A model generated the notes under the pieces. It saw only the letters and a program-made list of their open reading frames with translations. It did not search any database and had not been told where the DNA came from. A program made the position numbers and the translations under genes. This document shows positions 1 through 5,991 of a stretch of 12,524 bases of DNA, in pieces. Within the stretch, counting starts at the first letter, position 1, and every line of letters begins with the position of its first letter. This DNA is from DATFJZ01 sp034660495 (GTDB lineage Bacteria > Desulfobacterota > Desulfobacteria > Desulfobacterales > Desulfobacteraceae): the NCBI GenBank assembly GCA_034660495.1, contig JAYEJJ010000201.1, positions 1 through 12,524 of the forward strand. Reading direction: 5' to 3'.

Positions 1-11
1 TAAAACCAGAG

Positions 12-122
12 ATGGGCGAAAGTCAACGCGTAAAAGTAACCGAAGAGTCAATAAATGGCAAAAAACTACCCAAAAATTATCTTAATTTAACAAATCCATA
101 CACGACCCATTATTTTTATTAG
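12..122 (+). CDS. short ORF of unknown function, possibly the tail of a gene entering from the left
   Basis: The frame is open from the window edge (position 3) to a TAG at 120-122. An ATG lies at 12, giving 36 residues that begin MGESQRVKVTEESINGKK. No clear ribosome binding site can be judged because the upstream sequence is cut off. The stretch around RVKVTEE looks somewhat like the end of a small antitoxin-type protein, but I do not recognise a family. It overlaps the end of the opposite-strand ATPase fragment. It could be a chance ORF. Confidence 0.2.
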   Translation: MGESQRVKVTEESINGKKLPKNYLNLTNPYTTHYFY

Positions 123-393
123 GTGGTGTATGGATTATCCATATTCCAAACATATAACATGTTGAAATAACTAATTCTGCTCTGTAAATAATTTTGAATG
201 ACATTGCACATCCCCCGGGCCGTGGAAACGGTTTTGAATCAGACCCAAAAGATGACTCACTGATAGTCGCTGCACAATACAAAGGCATGAATGTCAGTTT
301 CTGCTCCGGCAGTTTTTTGTAGGTCCCGCTGTAAAGCACAATTCCCTCCGGGCAATGGGTGTATTTTTCAAGCATCAGATGAAGGCTTTTCAA
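82..393 (-). pseudogene. C-terminal fragment of an AAA/DUF4143-like ATPase
   Basis: The minus-strand frame reads KYTHCPEGIVLYSGTYKKLP followed by LTFMPLYCA within its first 45 residues. The pattern 'GIVLYSG...(short gap)...hydrophobic P-(L/V)' is typical of the very C-terminal nuclease-like end of DUF4143-containing AAA ATPases, where it precedes the stop by a few residues. Nothing of the ATPase Walker region is present. An in-frame TGA lies just upstream, inside the inverted-repeat tip of the neighbouring element at 395-410, so the gene appears to have been cut by that element. The last ~50 residues (after about residue 50) do not look like this family and may be read-through into unrelated sequence. 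Family assignment is from memory of the motif only. Confidence 0.4.
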
Positions 394-394
394 A

Positions 395-590
395 CTTCAG
401 AACTCCTGACCTCAGCTAATTTTGAATGCATAATCATTTTCTATATATAGTATTTTTTTTTAAAAACAAAGACAATAAGCACAATATATGGTATTTGTCT
501 GGTTTTTTTATGCATTTAAAATTACGATCCTAAATTTGAATATTTTCAGTTAAAACAATATATTAGGTTTGTGGTGTCAGGAGCTCTGAA
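395..590. mobile_element. approximately 200-bp MITE-like element (left copy)
   Basis: The ends form an inverted repeat: TTCAGAACTCCTGAC at 396-410 pairs with GTCAGGAGCTCTGAA at 576-590 (14 of 15). A second inner inverted repeat lies at 417-432 and 509-524 (TAATTTTGAATGCATA against TATGCATTTAAAATTA, one mismatch). The body is very AT-rich and has no gene. Positions 468-590 occur again as the reverse complement at 12401-12524, differing only by one base in a T-run (7 against 8). Short TIRs, no ORF and at least two copies fit a MITE or an IS-derived remnant. No target duplication is clear. Confidence 0.6.
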
Positions 591-645
591 CTTCCGCCTG
601 AGCCGGATTTTACTTTTACTGGATAAATCGCTCCCCAATAAACGC

Positions 646-684
646 TTGACGTATATACAGATTATGCATACAATTTAAAGTATG
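646..684 (+). promoter_or_regulatory. brnTA promoter with overlapping operator-like inverted repeat
   Basis: A -35 box TTGACG (646-651) and a -10 box TACAAT (669-674) are separated by exactly 17 bp. This is close to the sigma70 consensus. The expected start of transcription, about 7 bases past the -10, falls at 681-682, which is the ATG of brnT. The -10 lies within a small inverted repeat, CATAC (667-671) and GTATG (680-684), with GTAT also at 651-654. BrnA is known to bind and repress its own promoter as a dimer or higher complex, so this symmetry is the likely operator. That role is inferred from position. Confidence 0.6.
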
Positions 685-969
685 ATATTCGAATGGGATG
701 AAAACAAAAATAATGCCAATATCCGAAATCACGGAATTGATTTTAATGATGTTATTGAAATTTTTTCCGGACCGATGATTGTTAATCTCGATGACCGGTT
801 TGATTACGGAGAAGATCGACTCTTTGGTATCGGTTTTATGAACAACGTTATTGCAATTGTTGTTTTCATCGAAAAAAAAGCTGATGTCATTCGAATTATT
901 TCATCAAGGAGGGCGAATAAAAATGAATGCCAACAATTCAAAAAAGAAATCAAAAACAGATTGGGATAA
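682..969 (+). CDS. brnT: BrnT family type II toxin (ribonuclease)
   Basis: The 95-residue protein starts MIFEWDENKNNANIRNHGIDF, the characteristic BrnT opening (a WDE-x-K-x(3)-N-x(3)-HG pattern). It continues with the acidic middle segment (LDDRFDYGEDRLFGIG) and ends with RIISSRRANKNE, the family's conserved R-I-I-S-x-R segment. BrnT has a RelE-like fold and acts as an mRNA-cleaving ribonuclease that halts translation under stress. Length matches the family (about 90-95 residues). The start at 682 is fixed by the family N-terminus, yet there is no Shine-Dalgarno upstream and the predicted transcription start coincides with it, so translation is probably leaderless. The 3' end overlaps brnA by 47 bp, which suggests coupled expression. 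Confidence 0.9.
   Translation: MIFEWDENKNNANIRNHGIDFNDVIEIFSGPMIVNLDDRFDYGEDRLFGIGFMNNVIAIVVFIEKKADVIRIISSRRANKNECQQFKKEIKNRLG
906..913 (+). promoter_or_regulatory. strong ribosome binding site that fixes the brnA start
   Basis: AAGGAGGG lies inside the brnT coding region, nine bases before the ATG at 923. This near-perfect anti-Shine-Dalgarno match selects ATG 923 over the upstream in-frame start at 851 and gives the antitoxin its own strong initiation site, in contrast to the leaderless toxin. Confidence 0.75.
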
Positions 970-1213
970 ATTAAATAGTATGTCCGATTCAGACATTAAT
1001 TATTCTGATATTCCAGAACTTGGGAACTCTTTTTTTAAAAGTGGAAAATTAAGAATGCCTAAAGCCAAACTTCGTATTTCAATTCGATTGGATGCGGATG
1101 TTTTAGAATGGTTCAAATCCCACGGGAATGGGTATCAAACAAGAATTAATGCTGTGCTACGTATGTACATGGAAGCCCACAGGCAGAACAACAGCATAAA
1201 CTCGGACTTGTAA
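923..1213 (+). CDS. brnA: BrnA antitoxin, ribbon-helix-helix
   Basis: The protein has 96 residues. The C-terminal half contains LRISIRLDADVLEWFKSHG followed by GYQTRINAVLRMYMEAHR, the hallmark BrnA antitoxin ribbon-helix-helix segment: a beta strand for DNA contact, a helix with the W-F pair, then the YQTRIN turn leading into the last helix. The N-terminal part is polar and lysine/serine rich, as expected for the portion that wraps the toxin. BrnA neutralises BrnT by direct binding and the complex represses the operon. The start is chosen by the strong AAGGAGGG site. The stop codon (1211-1213) lies inside the bulged hairpin that follows, as is common for genes in integron cassettes. Confidence 0.88.
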   Translation: MNANNSKKKSKTDWDKLNSMSDSDINYSDIPELGNSFFKSGKLRMPKAKLRISIRLDADVLEWFKSHGNGYQTRINAVLRMYMEAHRQNNSINSDL

Positions 1214-1256
1214 AAGCTGCACCGCTTCGCTCAGCAGCTTTTACAAGCCGGTTATG
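1194..1256. repeat. bulged hairpin resembling an integron attC site
   Basis: The perfect core pairs CTTGTAAAAGCTGC with GCAGCTTTTACAAG around a 13-base loop. The stem continues outward to GCATAA/TTATGC. The left arm equals the complement of the right arm except for three single unpaired bases (GCATAA-a-C-t-CGG-a-CTTG against GCATAACCGGCTTG). Single extrahelical bases on one arm, a stop codon of the preceding gene inside the structure, a size near 60 bp and a GTT-starting right end (GTTATGC at 1251-1257) are features of attC sites. Against it, the right end fits GTTRRRY at only six of seven positions and there is no obvious unpaired central spacer. No U-tract follows on either strand, so it is not a normal intrinsic terminator. 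Confidence 0.4.
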
Positions 1257-1534
1257 CTGAGCTAAAAATTAAGTGGGGAAGTCCTAATCTTCAAAGAAAT
1301 GGAAGACAAGGACAAGCCCAGGCGGGTGTTGATATTTATGGAGACGATGATTTGGGGAGATTTGTTGGTGTACAGAGTAAAAATGTAGGCGAAGAATTAA
1401 AAATAAAATCAGTTAAGCAAGAGATAGCTAAAGCTGAGCAATTTAAGCCGCCGATTTCCAGTTTCTATATTGCCACAACACTTCCTAATGATGCTTTATT
1501 GCAAAAAGAGATACGGCTATTATCCTGGTTATAA
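1256..1534 (+). pseudogene. truncated Mrr/PD-(D/E)xK endonuclease fragment
   Basis: The open frame has no proper start and begins directly after the bulged hairpin. It reads GSPNLQRNGRQGQAQAGVDI, a short gap, then VGVQSKN. 'N-G-R-x-G-Q-x-Q-x-G-V-D-(I/V)-Y...(V/I)G(V/I)Q-x-K' is the catalytic core of Mrr-like restriction nucleases (D in GVDI, then Q-S-K as the Q-x-K variant). The fragment continues with a plausible alpha-beta region (SSFYIATTLPNDALLQKEIR) and ends abruptly with LLSWL where the 187-bp inverted-repeat element starts. Both the N-terminus and the C-terminus are therefore missing. It reads in the same frame as brnA, past the brnA stop, which is probably coincidence. Function is presumably lost. 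Confidence 0.6.
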
Positions 1535-1711
1535 CGGATTTGGGGGAACAGGCTTAACTATTTGAATTTATGCCAACACATTATAGTTCTTATCCTGATA
1601 TTGTGACAATAGGCAGGACAGAGAATTCATCCGCAATGTCCGGGAAACCCGAAAATTAGGGAAGCTCTGAAATACCGAATCAATGGCCTCCCCCAAATCC
1701 GTTATAATCAG
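1525..1711. mobile_element. 187-bp element with 23-bp terminal inverted repeats
   Basis: Left end CTGGTTATAACGGATTTGGG (1525-1547 with the following GGA) matches the reverse complement of the right end (1689-1711) at 22 of 23 positions, including a perfect 19-bp core (1529-1547 and 1689-1707). The interior has no credible ORF. The left side cuts the endonuclease fragment and the right side cuts the IS200 transposase, whose stop codon is created at the junction. No target duplication is visible because the two sides belong to different genes, which suggests a deletion or recombination followed insertion. It fits a MITE or the fused ends of an IS; I do not recognise the family. Confidence 0.6.
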
Positions 1712-1770
1712 AACACAATATGATACTTACAATCCCATTTTACGTGTGATAAGGTTTGCCAATTTTGCAT
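1708..1770 (-). pseudogene. tnpA: IS200/IS605 transposase TnpA, N-terminal stub
   Basis: The ATG at 1768-1770 follows a good GGAGAGGAG-like ribosome binding site and opens a 20-codon frame that contains LSHVKWDCKYHIVF. 'H-x-K-W-D-C-K-Y-H-(I/V)-V-F' is the conserved beginning of IS200-type Y1 transposases, normally followed by (I/V)PKYR(R/K). Here a TGA appears immediately after the F, created by the end of the 187-bp element. The HUH and tyrosine catalytic motifs are gone, so the protein is inactive. A longer upstream extension to 1896 is open but includes the IS200 leader and is not expected to be translated. Confidence 0.75.
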
Positions 1771-1900
1771 AATTTTCTCCTCTCCCCCATTGAGGGGCTT
1801 TCCCGAGGAATAACCTTTATCACGTTTTATTATCACGCCGGAATTGTCGAACTTTTCGGGTCGCTCAGGCATAGCCTGAGGTTTAATGTAAAGCAATTAG
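1708..1900 (-). mobile_element. left end of an IS200/IS605-family element
   Basis: Reading the minus strand, the segment has a subterminal hairpin (CTCAGGC-TAT-GCCTGAG, 1864-1880 on the plus strand), then a second stem (CCCC/GGGG, 1785-1797) just before the ribosome binding site and the start of tnpA. IS200/IS605 elements lack inverted repeats and instead are recognised through such a subterminal hairpin, and IS200 leaders carry a stem near the Shine-Dalgarno that limits translation. The rest of the element is missing. The outer tip is not precisely definable, so the right boundary is approximate. Confidence 0.55.
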
Positions 1901-1992
1901 AATAAGAAAAATATTTTCTGTTGAAAAAGACTGGGACAGGGAAACAAATTTTGGTTTTACAGGACGGGGTGATTTTTATCTTGACAAAGCCA

Positions 1993-2052
1993 TTGGATTT
2001 CATTGTTTCTTGGTTTATATAAAGATCATAGGATTATCTTATGGTCTATATA
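1993..2052 (+). promoter_or_regulatory. hipB promoter and palindromic operator
   Basis: An inverted repeat spans 2016-2052: TATATAAAGATCATAGG (2016-2032) against CTTATGGTCTATATA (2038-2052), with small mismatches and gaps. A candidate promoter, TTGGAT (1993-1998) with TATATA (2016-2021) at 17-bp spacing, has its -10 inside the left arm. A TTGACA at 1981-1986 is a better -35 but has no good -10 at the right distance. HipB-type proteins repress their own operon by binding palindromes of this kind. The rest of 1897-1990 shows no gene. Confidence 0.45.
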
Positions 2053-2069
2053 AGAGTCAAAGGTAAAAA

Positions 2070-2408
2070 ATGCCAAAATCTATAATACGTACTTACTCAA
2101 GTTATTGCCGCAGTGCAGTCCTGTTACTCGGTGGATTGATCCGCGAAGCCCGCAATGAACGTAAGCTTACGGCTCAGGAACTGGCCGACCGTGCCGGTAT
2201 TTCCAGAGGGATGCTGCAGCGGATTGAAAAAGGAAATCTTAAGTGTGAAATCGGGGCTGTATTCGAAGTCGCCACCATTGTCGGTGTTAAGCTGTTTGAT
2301 GCCGATGAATACGCATTGCCGAAACATTTGCACCAAACCCGGGAAAAGCTGGCCCTTCTGCCAAAATCTGTTCGCAAAAAATCCAAACCAGTAAACGATG
2401 ATTTCTGA
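2070..2408 (+). CDS. hipB: HipB-like antitoxin, Xre-family repressor
   Basis: The protein has 112 residues. Residues about 20-75 form a helix-turn-helix of the Cro/C1 type: LIREARNERKLTAQELADRA, then GISRGMLQRIEKG with the recognition helix, then the supporting helices through VGVKLFD. The extended ends, with an initial RTYSSY segment and a C-terminal LHQTREKLALLPKSVRKK tail ending in acidic VNDDF, match a HipB subgroup that precedes HipA toxins. It would bind the palindrome at 2016-2052 and neutralise HipA. The ATG at 2070 has an AAAGGT ribosome binding site. Its end overlaps the hipA start by 11 bp (ATG at 2398), typical of a coupled antitoxin-toxin pair. It appears intact although its partner is not. 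Confidence 0.8.
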   Translation: MPKSIIRTYSSYCRSAVLLLGGLIREARNERKLTAQELADRAGISRGMLQRIEKGNLKCEIGAVFEVATIVGVKLFDADEYALPKHLHQTREKLALLPKSVRKKSKPVNDDF

Positions 2409-2779
2409 AACAAAGAAAGAAGCCTTTGTCTGGATATGGCTGCCGGGTGAAACTGAACCTGTCGTGGCTGGAAGGCTTGAAGCAGAGAATGGTATTATTC
2501 AGCTCAATTATGGTAAGAGCTATCTGGATCGTATCCGTGACAGCAATCCTGCAATTCCAATTTACGAGCCTGAACTGCCGCTGGAGGCAGGGGTGCTTCC
2601 TTGAGACCGCACACAATTTCCTTCTGTCTGAAGAAAAAGCCCGAAAAATATGCGATGGCCTGATTGACGCAATCGAACACCACTGGAAAACAGTCTGTGA
2701 AGAAGCTGAGTTAAATCAGGTGGACAGGCTATTTCTTTGGAGACGGCAGTTTCTAAACCCCTATTCAGTTGAGCAATAA
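2398..2779 (+). pseudogene. hipA: hipA remnant with both ends kept and the kinase core deleted
   Basis: The first part (2398-2604) reads EAFVWIWLPGETEPVVAGRL and on through PIYEPELPLEAG, the start of the HipA N-terminal domain. At about 2600 the frame stops at TGA. In the adjacent frame, from about 2600 to 2779, the sequence reads ETAHNFLLSEEKARKI and later RRQFLNPYSVEQ, which looks like the last helices of HipA. A normal HipA serine/threonine kinase has about 400-440 residues; only some 68 plus 59 codons are left, and the ATP-binding and catalytic loop regions are absent. The toxin is therefore non-functional. The last 19 bp overlap the end of the convergent res gene. Confidence 0.7.
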
Positions 2780-5700
2780 GCATCCCCATGATTTCCATAT
2801 TTGCCTGTAAAGTCGTCAAACGCATTGGTAACGGCAAAATCCACACAACTGCCCAATGATTTGAAATGCGCTTTTCCGCAGGCAATTTTCGCTGTTTCCG
2901 CAGGTCTGAGCGCATCGGAAAACAGGGTGCTTTTGGTTTCCACCACAAAATAGAGTTTCTCTCTGCCGTCCGACTCGATCAACACGGCCCAGTCCGGGTT
3001 GTAGGCGCCCAGAGGCGTATCGATCCTGAACCATTTTGGCAGCCTGGCATACAGCTTGACATCATCGCTTTTTTCAAAGGCAGCAGCAAATTCAAGCTCG
3101 ATATCTGAATCATAGACCACATGGTCAAAAATGGATTTTCGGCTTTCCACCATGTTTTTATGCAGGTACCCGAACAGCTCGTTTTCCTCGAACAGCGCCT
3201 GGGCATAAAAGTGATCATCCCCGATCCGGTGGTATTTGATACCATCCACCACAAACAGCCGCATCTGGTTTTTGATGATGGCGGATACCTGTCCAATGAA
3301 CTTCTGGGGATTGTTCTTGAACGATGCCAGCCGGCCGCTGTTATTGATGATTTTCACGATGGTTCTGCGGGTCAGGTTGGTCTCGTTCTGAAGATAGGTG
3401 ATCAGGTCAGGCAGTTCAAAGGTCCGGGCATCATAGACATGGGCGGTTTCCTGAATCTGTTCAGCGTGTACGCCGCCCCGGTCGATATCCGTTCTGGCCT
3501 TGCGGTATATGAACCTGGCTTTTCCCACATGCAGACTGGTCTTGATCTCTTTGGCACACCTGTCTGCCAGCGCATCCCCATCAAAATCCACCCGGAAAGT
3601 GGTGCGATACTTGATCTTATCCCAGAGCTGTTTGAAATCCTCACTTAAAAACACTGCCTTGTTCAGGGATACCTTTTTCCGTTGGTCACGGTTTTTGATG
3701 TTCAGTTTGCCGGCCACTTTTTTGAGGACGGCGGCAATCTGCCGGGCCTGGGGTTCAAACGCCTCGGGAAGGTCCATGTCCCCGGTTTTCAGTGCTTTTT
3801 TCAGGGCATCCTGGACTTTGCCCCGGGCATCGATATAACCTTTCGTCTTCAGATGATGCCAGAGCATTTTTGATGACTCAACCCCCAGGTATTCATTCAC
3901 ATGCCCCTCCACGGAAACCACCATATTGGCGAACAGGTGTTTTTCCACCACACCGAATTTGATGCCCTCTTCTTGCTCGATTTCTTTTTGAAGCTGGGCC
4001 GCAAACGCTTCATAGGATTCATTGGCCATGACAGTCAGGGTGTTCACATCAAACCCGTGTACCCGCTCCCCGTCCTGGTTGACCGCGATGCGAAGCCCCC
4101 GGCCGATTGTCTGCCGCCTTTCCTTTTCAGATCCCATTTCACGCAGGTTGCAGATCTGAAACACATTGGGATTATCCCAACCCTCCTTGAGGGCGGAATG
4201 GGAAAAGATGAATTTCAGTCTGGAATCAAAGCAGAGCAGTTTTTCCTTGTCTTTCATGATCAGATTATAGGCGCTTTCATCGGCAAGGGTTTTGCCGGAA
4301 GCATTCTTGAGCATCTCTTTTCCGGAGGTATCCTTTTTCTTATCCACGGCAAAATACCCGTTATGGACTTCAGCCGGCAGTGTATCCAGGTCAGCCCCGT
4401 CAAACAGTGTCTGGTATCTGGGTTTTTTGATGGCCCGGGCATATTCCTGCTCAAACATGGCGGCAAATTTGCCTTTCTGCCGATTGCCGTGTTCATCATA
4501 CCACCGGTAATTGGCCACCTTGTCAATGAAAAACAGGGTGAGCACTTTGATGCCCCTAGACCCCAGCAGCATCTCTTTTTCCAGGTGTTCGTCAATGGTT
4601 TTGGCGATCTGCAGACGCTTGTATTCATCCGGATCCACCTCGTTCACCGCCTGTCCCAGCTTTAAAATATCAGGCCTGCTGGTGAAATCGATGGTTTCAC
4701 TGCCTTTTTTGCAATAGATTTCATCGATGATGTACCCATCATATATGTCCCGCCCCCTGCTTTTTTCCAAAAGATCATCCCCGCTTTTGACCGTCACGGT
4801 TTTCCGCTGGATCCCCCCGGTTTTTGTCCGGCAGTCCATCTCGATTTTTGCGGTGATGGGGCTTTTTTTAATGTCCACACTGATCAGTTTGATATACGCC
4901 TTGTTGTGACCGTCCACCACGTCCACGCCTGCCACCTCGATTTGTTTCACAAGTTTCTGTTCATAGGCATCCACGGAATCGAGTTTGTACAGCATATGGT
5001 ATTTGTCCACATGGGTGGCGGAATAGCGCAGCTTGCACAGCGGGTTCAGCGATGCAATGGCCTGTTTGCTCCTGGCCGTGGTATCCACGCTCTGGGGTTC
5101 ATCGATGATGACAATGGGATGGGTTTCCTGGATGTACTCAATGGGCTTTGCCCCGGTCATGCGGTCATGGGTCCTGTGGATGATGTTGGCCTTGTTTTCC
5201 TTTTCCGGATCGGAAAAACTCTTTCTAAAGGCATCAATATTGATCACCATGATTTGGATATCCGGACTGGTGGCAAAATTTCTGACATCGGACAGTTTGC
5301 CGGAATCATAGACAAAATAATCAAAGCTGACATTTTCATACAGTTCCCGGAAATGGTCCGCCGTGATCTGCAATGATTTATGCACCCCTTCCTTGATGGC
5401 AATGGAAGGCACCACGATAATGAACTTGGTAAACCCATACAGCCGGTTGAGTTCAAAAATCGTCCGCAGGTACACATAGGTCTTTCCTGTGCCGGTCTCC
5501 ATCTCCACGGTAAAATCCATTGAATCCAGATTTTTCGAAGGGGCCAGCCCGTTTTTCAGCTGAATGCGCCGGATATTTTCAAGAATGTCCTCATCCAGCA
5601 GTTTCAGCCGGTTGCCGATGCCCAGACCCTTTTCCTCCATCCCCGGCAGGGCCGGCTCTGAAGCAAACTGCAGCGGGGCCACCGTGAAATTGGTCCGGCA

Positions 5701-5784
5701 GATCTCCTGTCCTTCAAACACGCCGGTGATAGCGTCTATGGCCTGTTTCTGAAACGCCAGATTCGGATCAAATTTGATTTTCAT
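2761..5784 (-). CDS. res: type III restriction endonuclease subunit Res
   Basis: This 1007-residue protein is a superfamily 2 translocase with a nuclease tail, the restriction subunit of a type III system. It needs Mod for DNA recognition and ATP for long-range communication between two inversely oriented sites before cutting. Motifs visible: Walker A ETGTGKT (96-102), Walker B-like DEPQ (228-231), SAT (255-257), motif V in SALKEGWDNPN (530-540) and motif VI QTIGRGLRI (558-566). The C-terminus holds a PD-(D/E)xK nuclease, with PD at 930-931 and ETK at 949-951. Length is normal. The ATG at 5784 is preceded by GGAGA at good spacing. No frameshift is seen, so it looks functional. It is last in the minus-strand operon; its final codons overlap the hipA remnant, so the native C-terminus may be slightly altered. 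Confidence 0.93.
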   Translation of the reverse strand: MKIKFDPNLAFQKQAIDAITGVFEGQEICRTNFTVAPLQFASEPALPGMEEKGLGIGNRLKLLDEDILENIRRIQLKNGLAPSKNLDSMDFTVEMETGTGKTYVYLRTIFELNRLYGFTKFIIVVPSIAIKEGVHKSLQITADHFRELYENVSFDYFVYDSGKLSDVRNFATSPDIQIMVINIDAFRKSFSDPEKENKANIIHRTHDRMTGAKPIEYIQETHPIVIIDEPQSVDTTARSKQAIASLNPLCKLRYSATHVDKYHMLYKLDSVDAYEQKLVKQIEVAGVDVVDGHNKAYIKLISVDIKKSPITAKIEMDCRTKTGGIQRKTVTVKSGDDLLEKSRGRDIYDGYIIDEIYCKKGSETIDFTSRPDILKLGQAVNEVDPDEYKRLQIAKTIDEHLEKEMLLGSRGIKVLTLFFIDKVANYRWYDEHGNRQKGKFAAMFEQEYARAIKKPRYQTLFDGADLDTLPAEVHNGYFAVDKKKDTSGKEMLKNASGKTLADESAYNLIMKDKEKLLCFDSRLKFIFSHSALKEGWDNPNVFQICNLREMGSEKERRQTIGRGLRIAVNQDGERVHGFDVNTLTVMANESYEAFAAQLQKEIEQEEGIKFGVVEKHLFANMVVSVEGHVNEYLGVESSKMLWHHLKTKGYIDARGKVQDALKKALKTGDMDLPEAFEPQARQIAAVLKKVAGKLNIKNRDQRKKVSLNKAVFLSEDFKQLWDKIKYRTTFRVDFDGDALADRCAKEIKTSLHVGKARFIYRKARTDIDRGGVHAEQIQETAHVYDARTFELPDLITYLQNETNLTRRTIVKIINNSGRLASFKNNPQKFIGQVSAIIKNQMRLFVVDGIKYHRIGDDHFYAQALFEENELFGYLHKNMVESRKSIFDHVVYDSDIELEFAAAFEKSDDVKLYARLPKWFRIDTPLGAYNPDWAVLIESDGREKLYFVVETKSTLFSDALRPAETAKIACGKAHFKSLGSCVDFAVTNAFDDFTGKYGNHGDAYCSTE

Positions 5785-5796
5785 TGAGTTTCTCCA

Positions 5797-5832
5797 TTTT
5801 TAACCACGGAATACACAGAAAACACAGAACGG
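5797..5832. repeat. leader repeat A, upstream of res
   Basis: The sequence TTTTTAACCACGGAATACAC continues with AGAAAACACAGAA. It is closely related to the repeats at 9114-9141 and 11992-12010 and more distantly to 7199-7231. It lies just upstream of the res ribosome binding site on the minus strand. Repeats of this consensus are common between genes of environmental bacteria. Positions 5833-5901 show nothing further. Confidence 0.6.
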
Positions 5833-5901
5833 AATTTTAACAACGAAAGGCTGTGCAACGGGTCGTTGGACCTTTGGGGGGATTTATTCATCATTCTCAA
5901 T

Positions 5902-5991
5902 TCACTGTTCATAATTCAATTCTTTCAGAACCACCGAGAATTCCTCGGCAGTTGCTTCCCGGTCCAATTCACCTTCATCTTTAATTTTCAT
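5902..5991 (-). CDS. possible 29-residue peptide between the YhcG-like gene and res
   Basis: An ATG at 5989-5991 overlaps the stop of the YhcG-like gene by 11 bases and opens a frame that reads MKIKDEGELDREATAEEFSV and ends ELNYEQ. The peptide is acidic and probably helical. Overlap with the upstream stop could allow coupled translation. It may be a real microprotein or the remnant of a larger gene lost when the repeat region formed. I do not recognise it. Confidence 0.3.
   Translation of the reverse strand: MKIKDEGELDREATAEEFSVVLKELNYEQ

Noticed and set aside
851..922. Longer brnA starting at 851
   Set aside because: The upstream extension is the brnT coding region in another frame, and the strong AAGGAGGG site points to the ATG at 923.
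1204..1243. Hairpin after brnA as an intrinsic terminator
   Set aside because: Neither strand has a U-tract after the stem, and the stem extends far outward with single-base bulges, which fits a recombination site or repeat better.
1771..1896. Longer tnpA reading frame starting at 1896
   Set aside because: The extra residues come from the IS200 leader hairpins and do not resemble TnpA; the ATG at 1770 has a good ribosome binding site and matches the family start.
3121..5376. Long open frames on the plus strand opposite res (for example 3121-3648, 3901-4665, 4906-5376)
   Set aside because: They mirror the GC-rich codon pattern of res on the other strand, lack ribosome binding sites and show no recognisable domains, whereas res carries all expected motifs.
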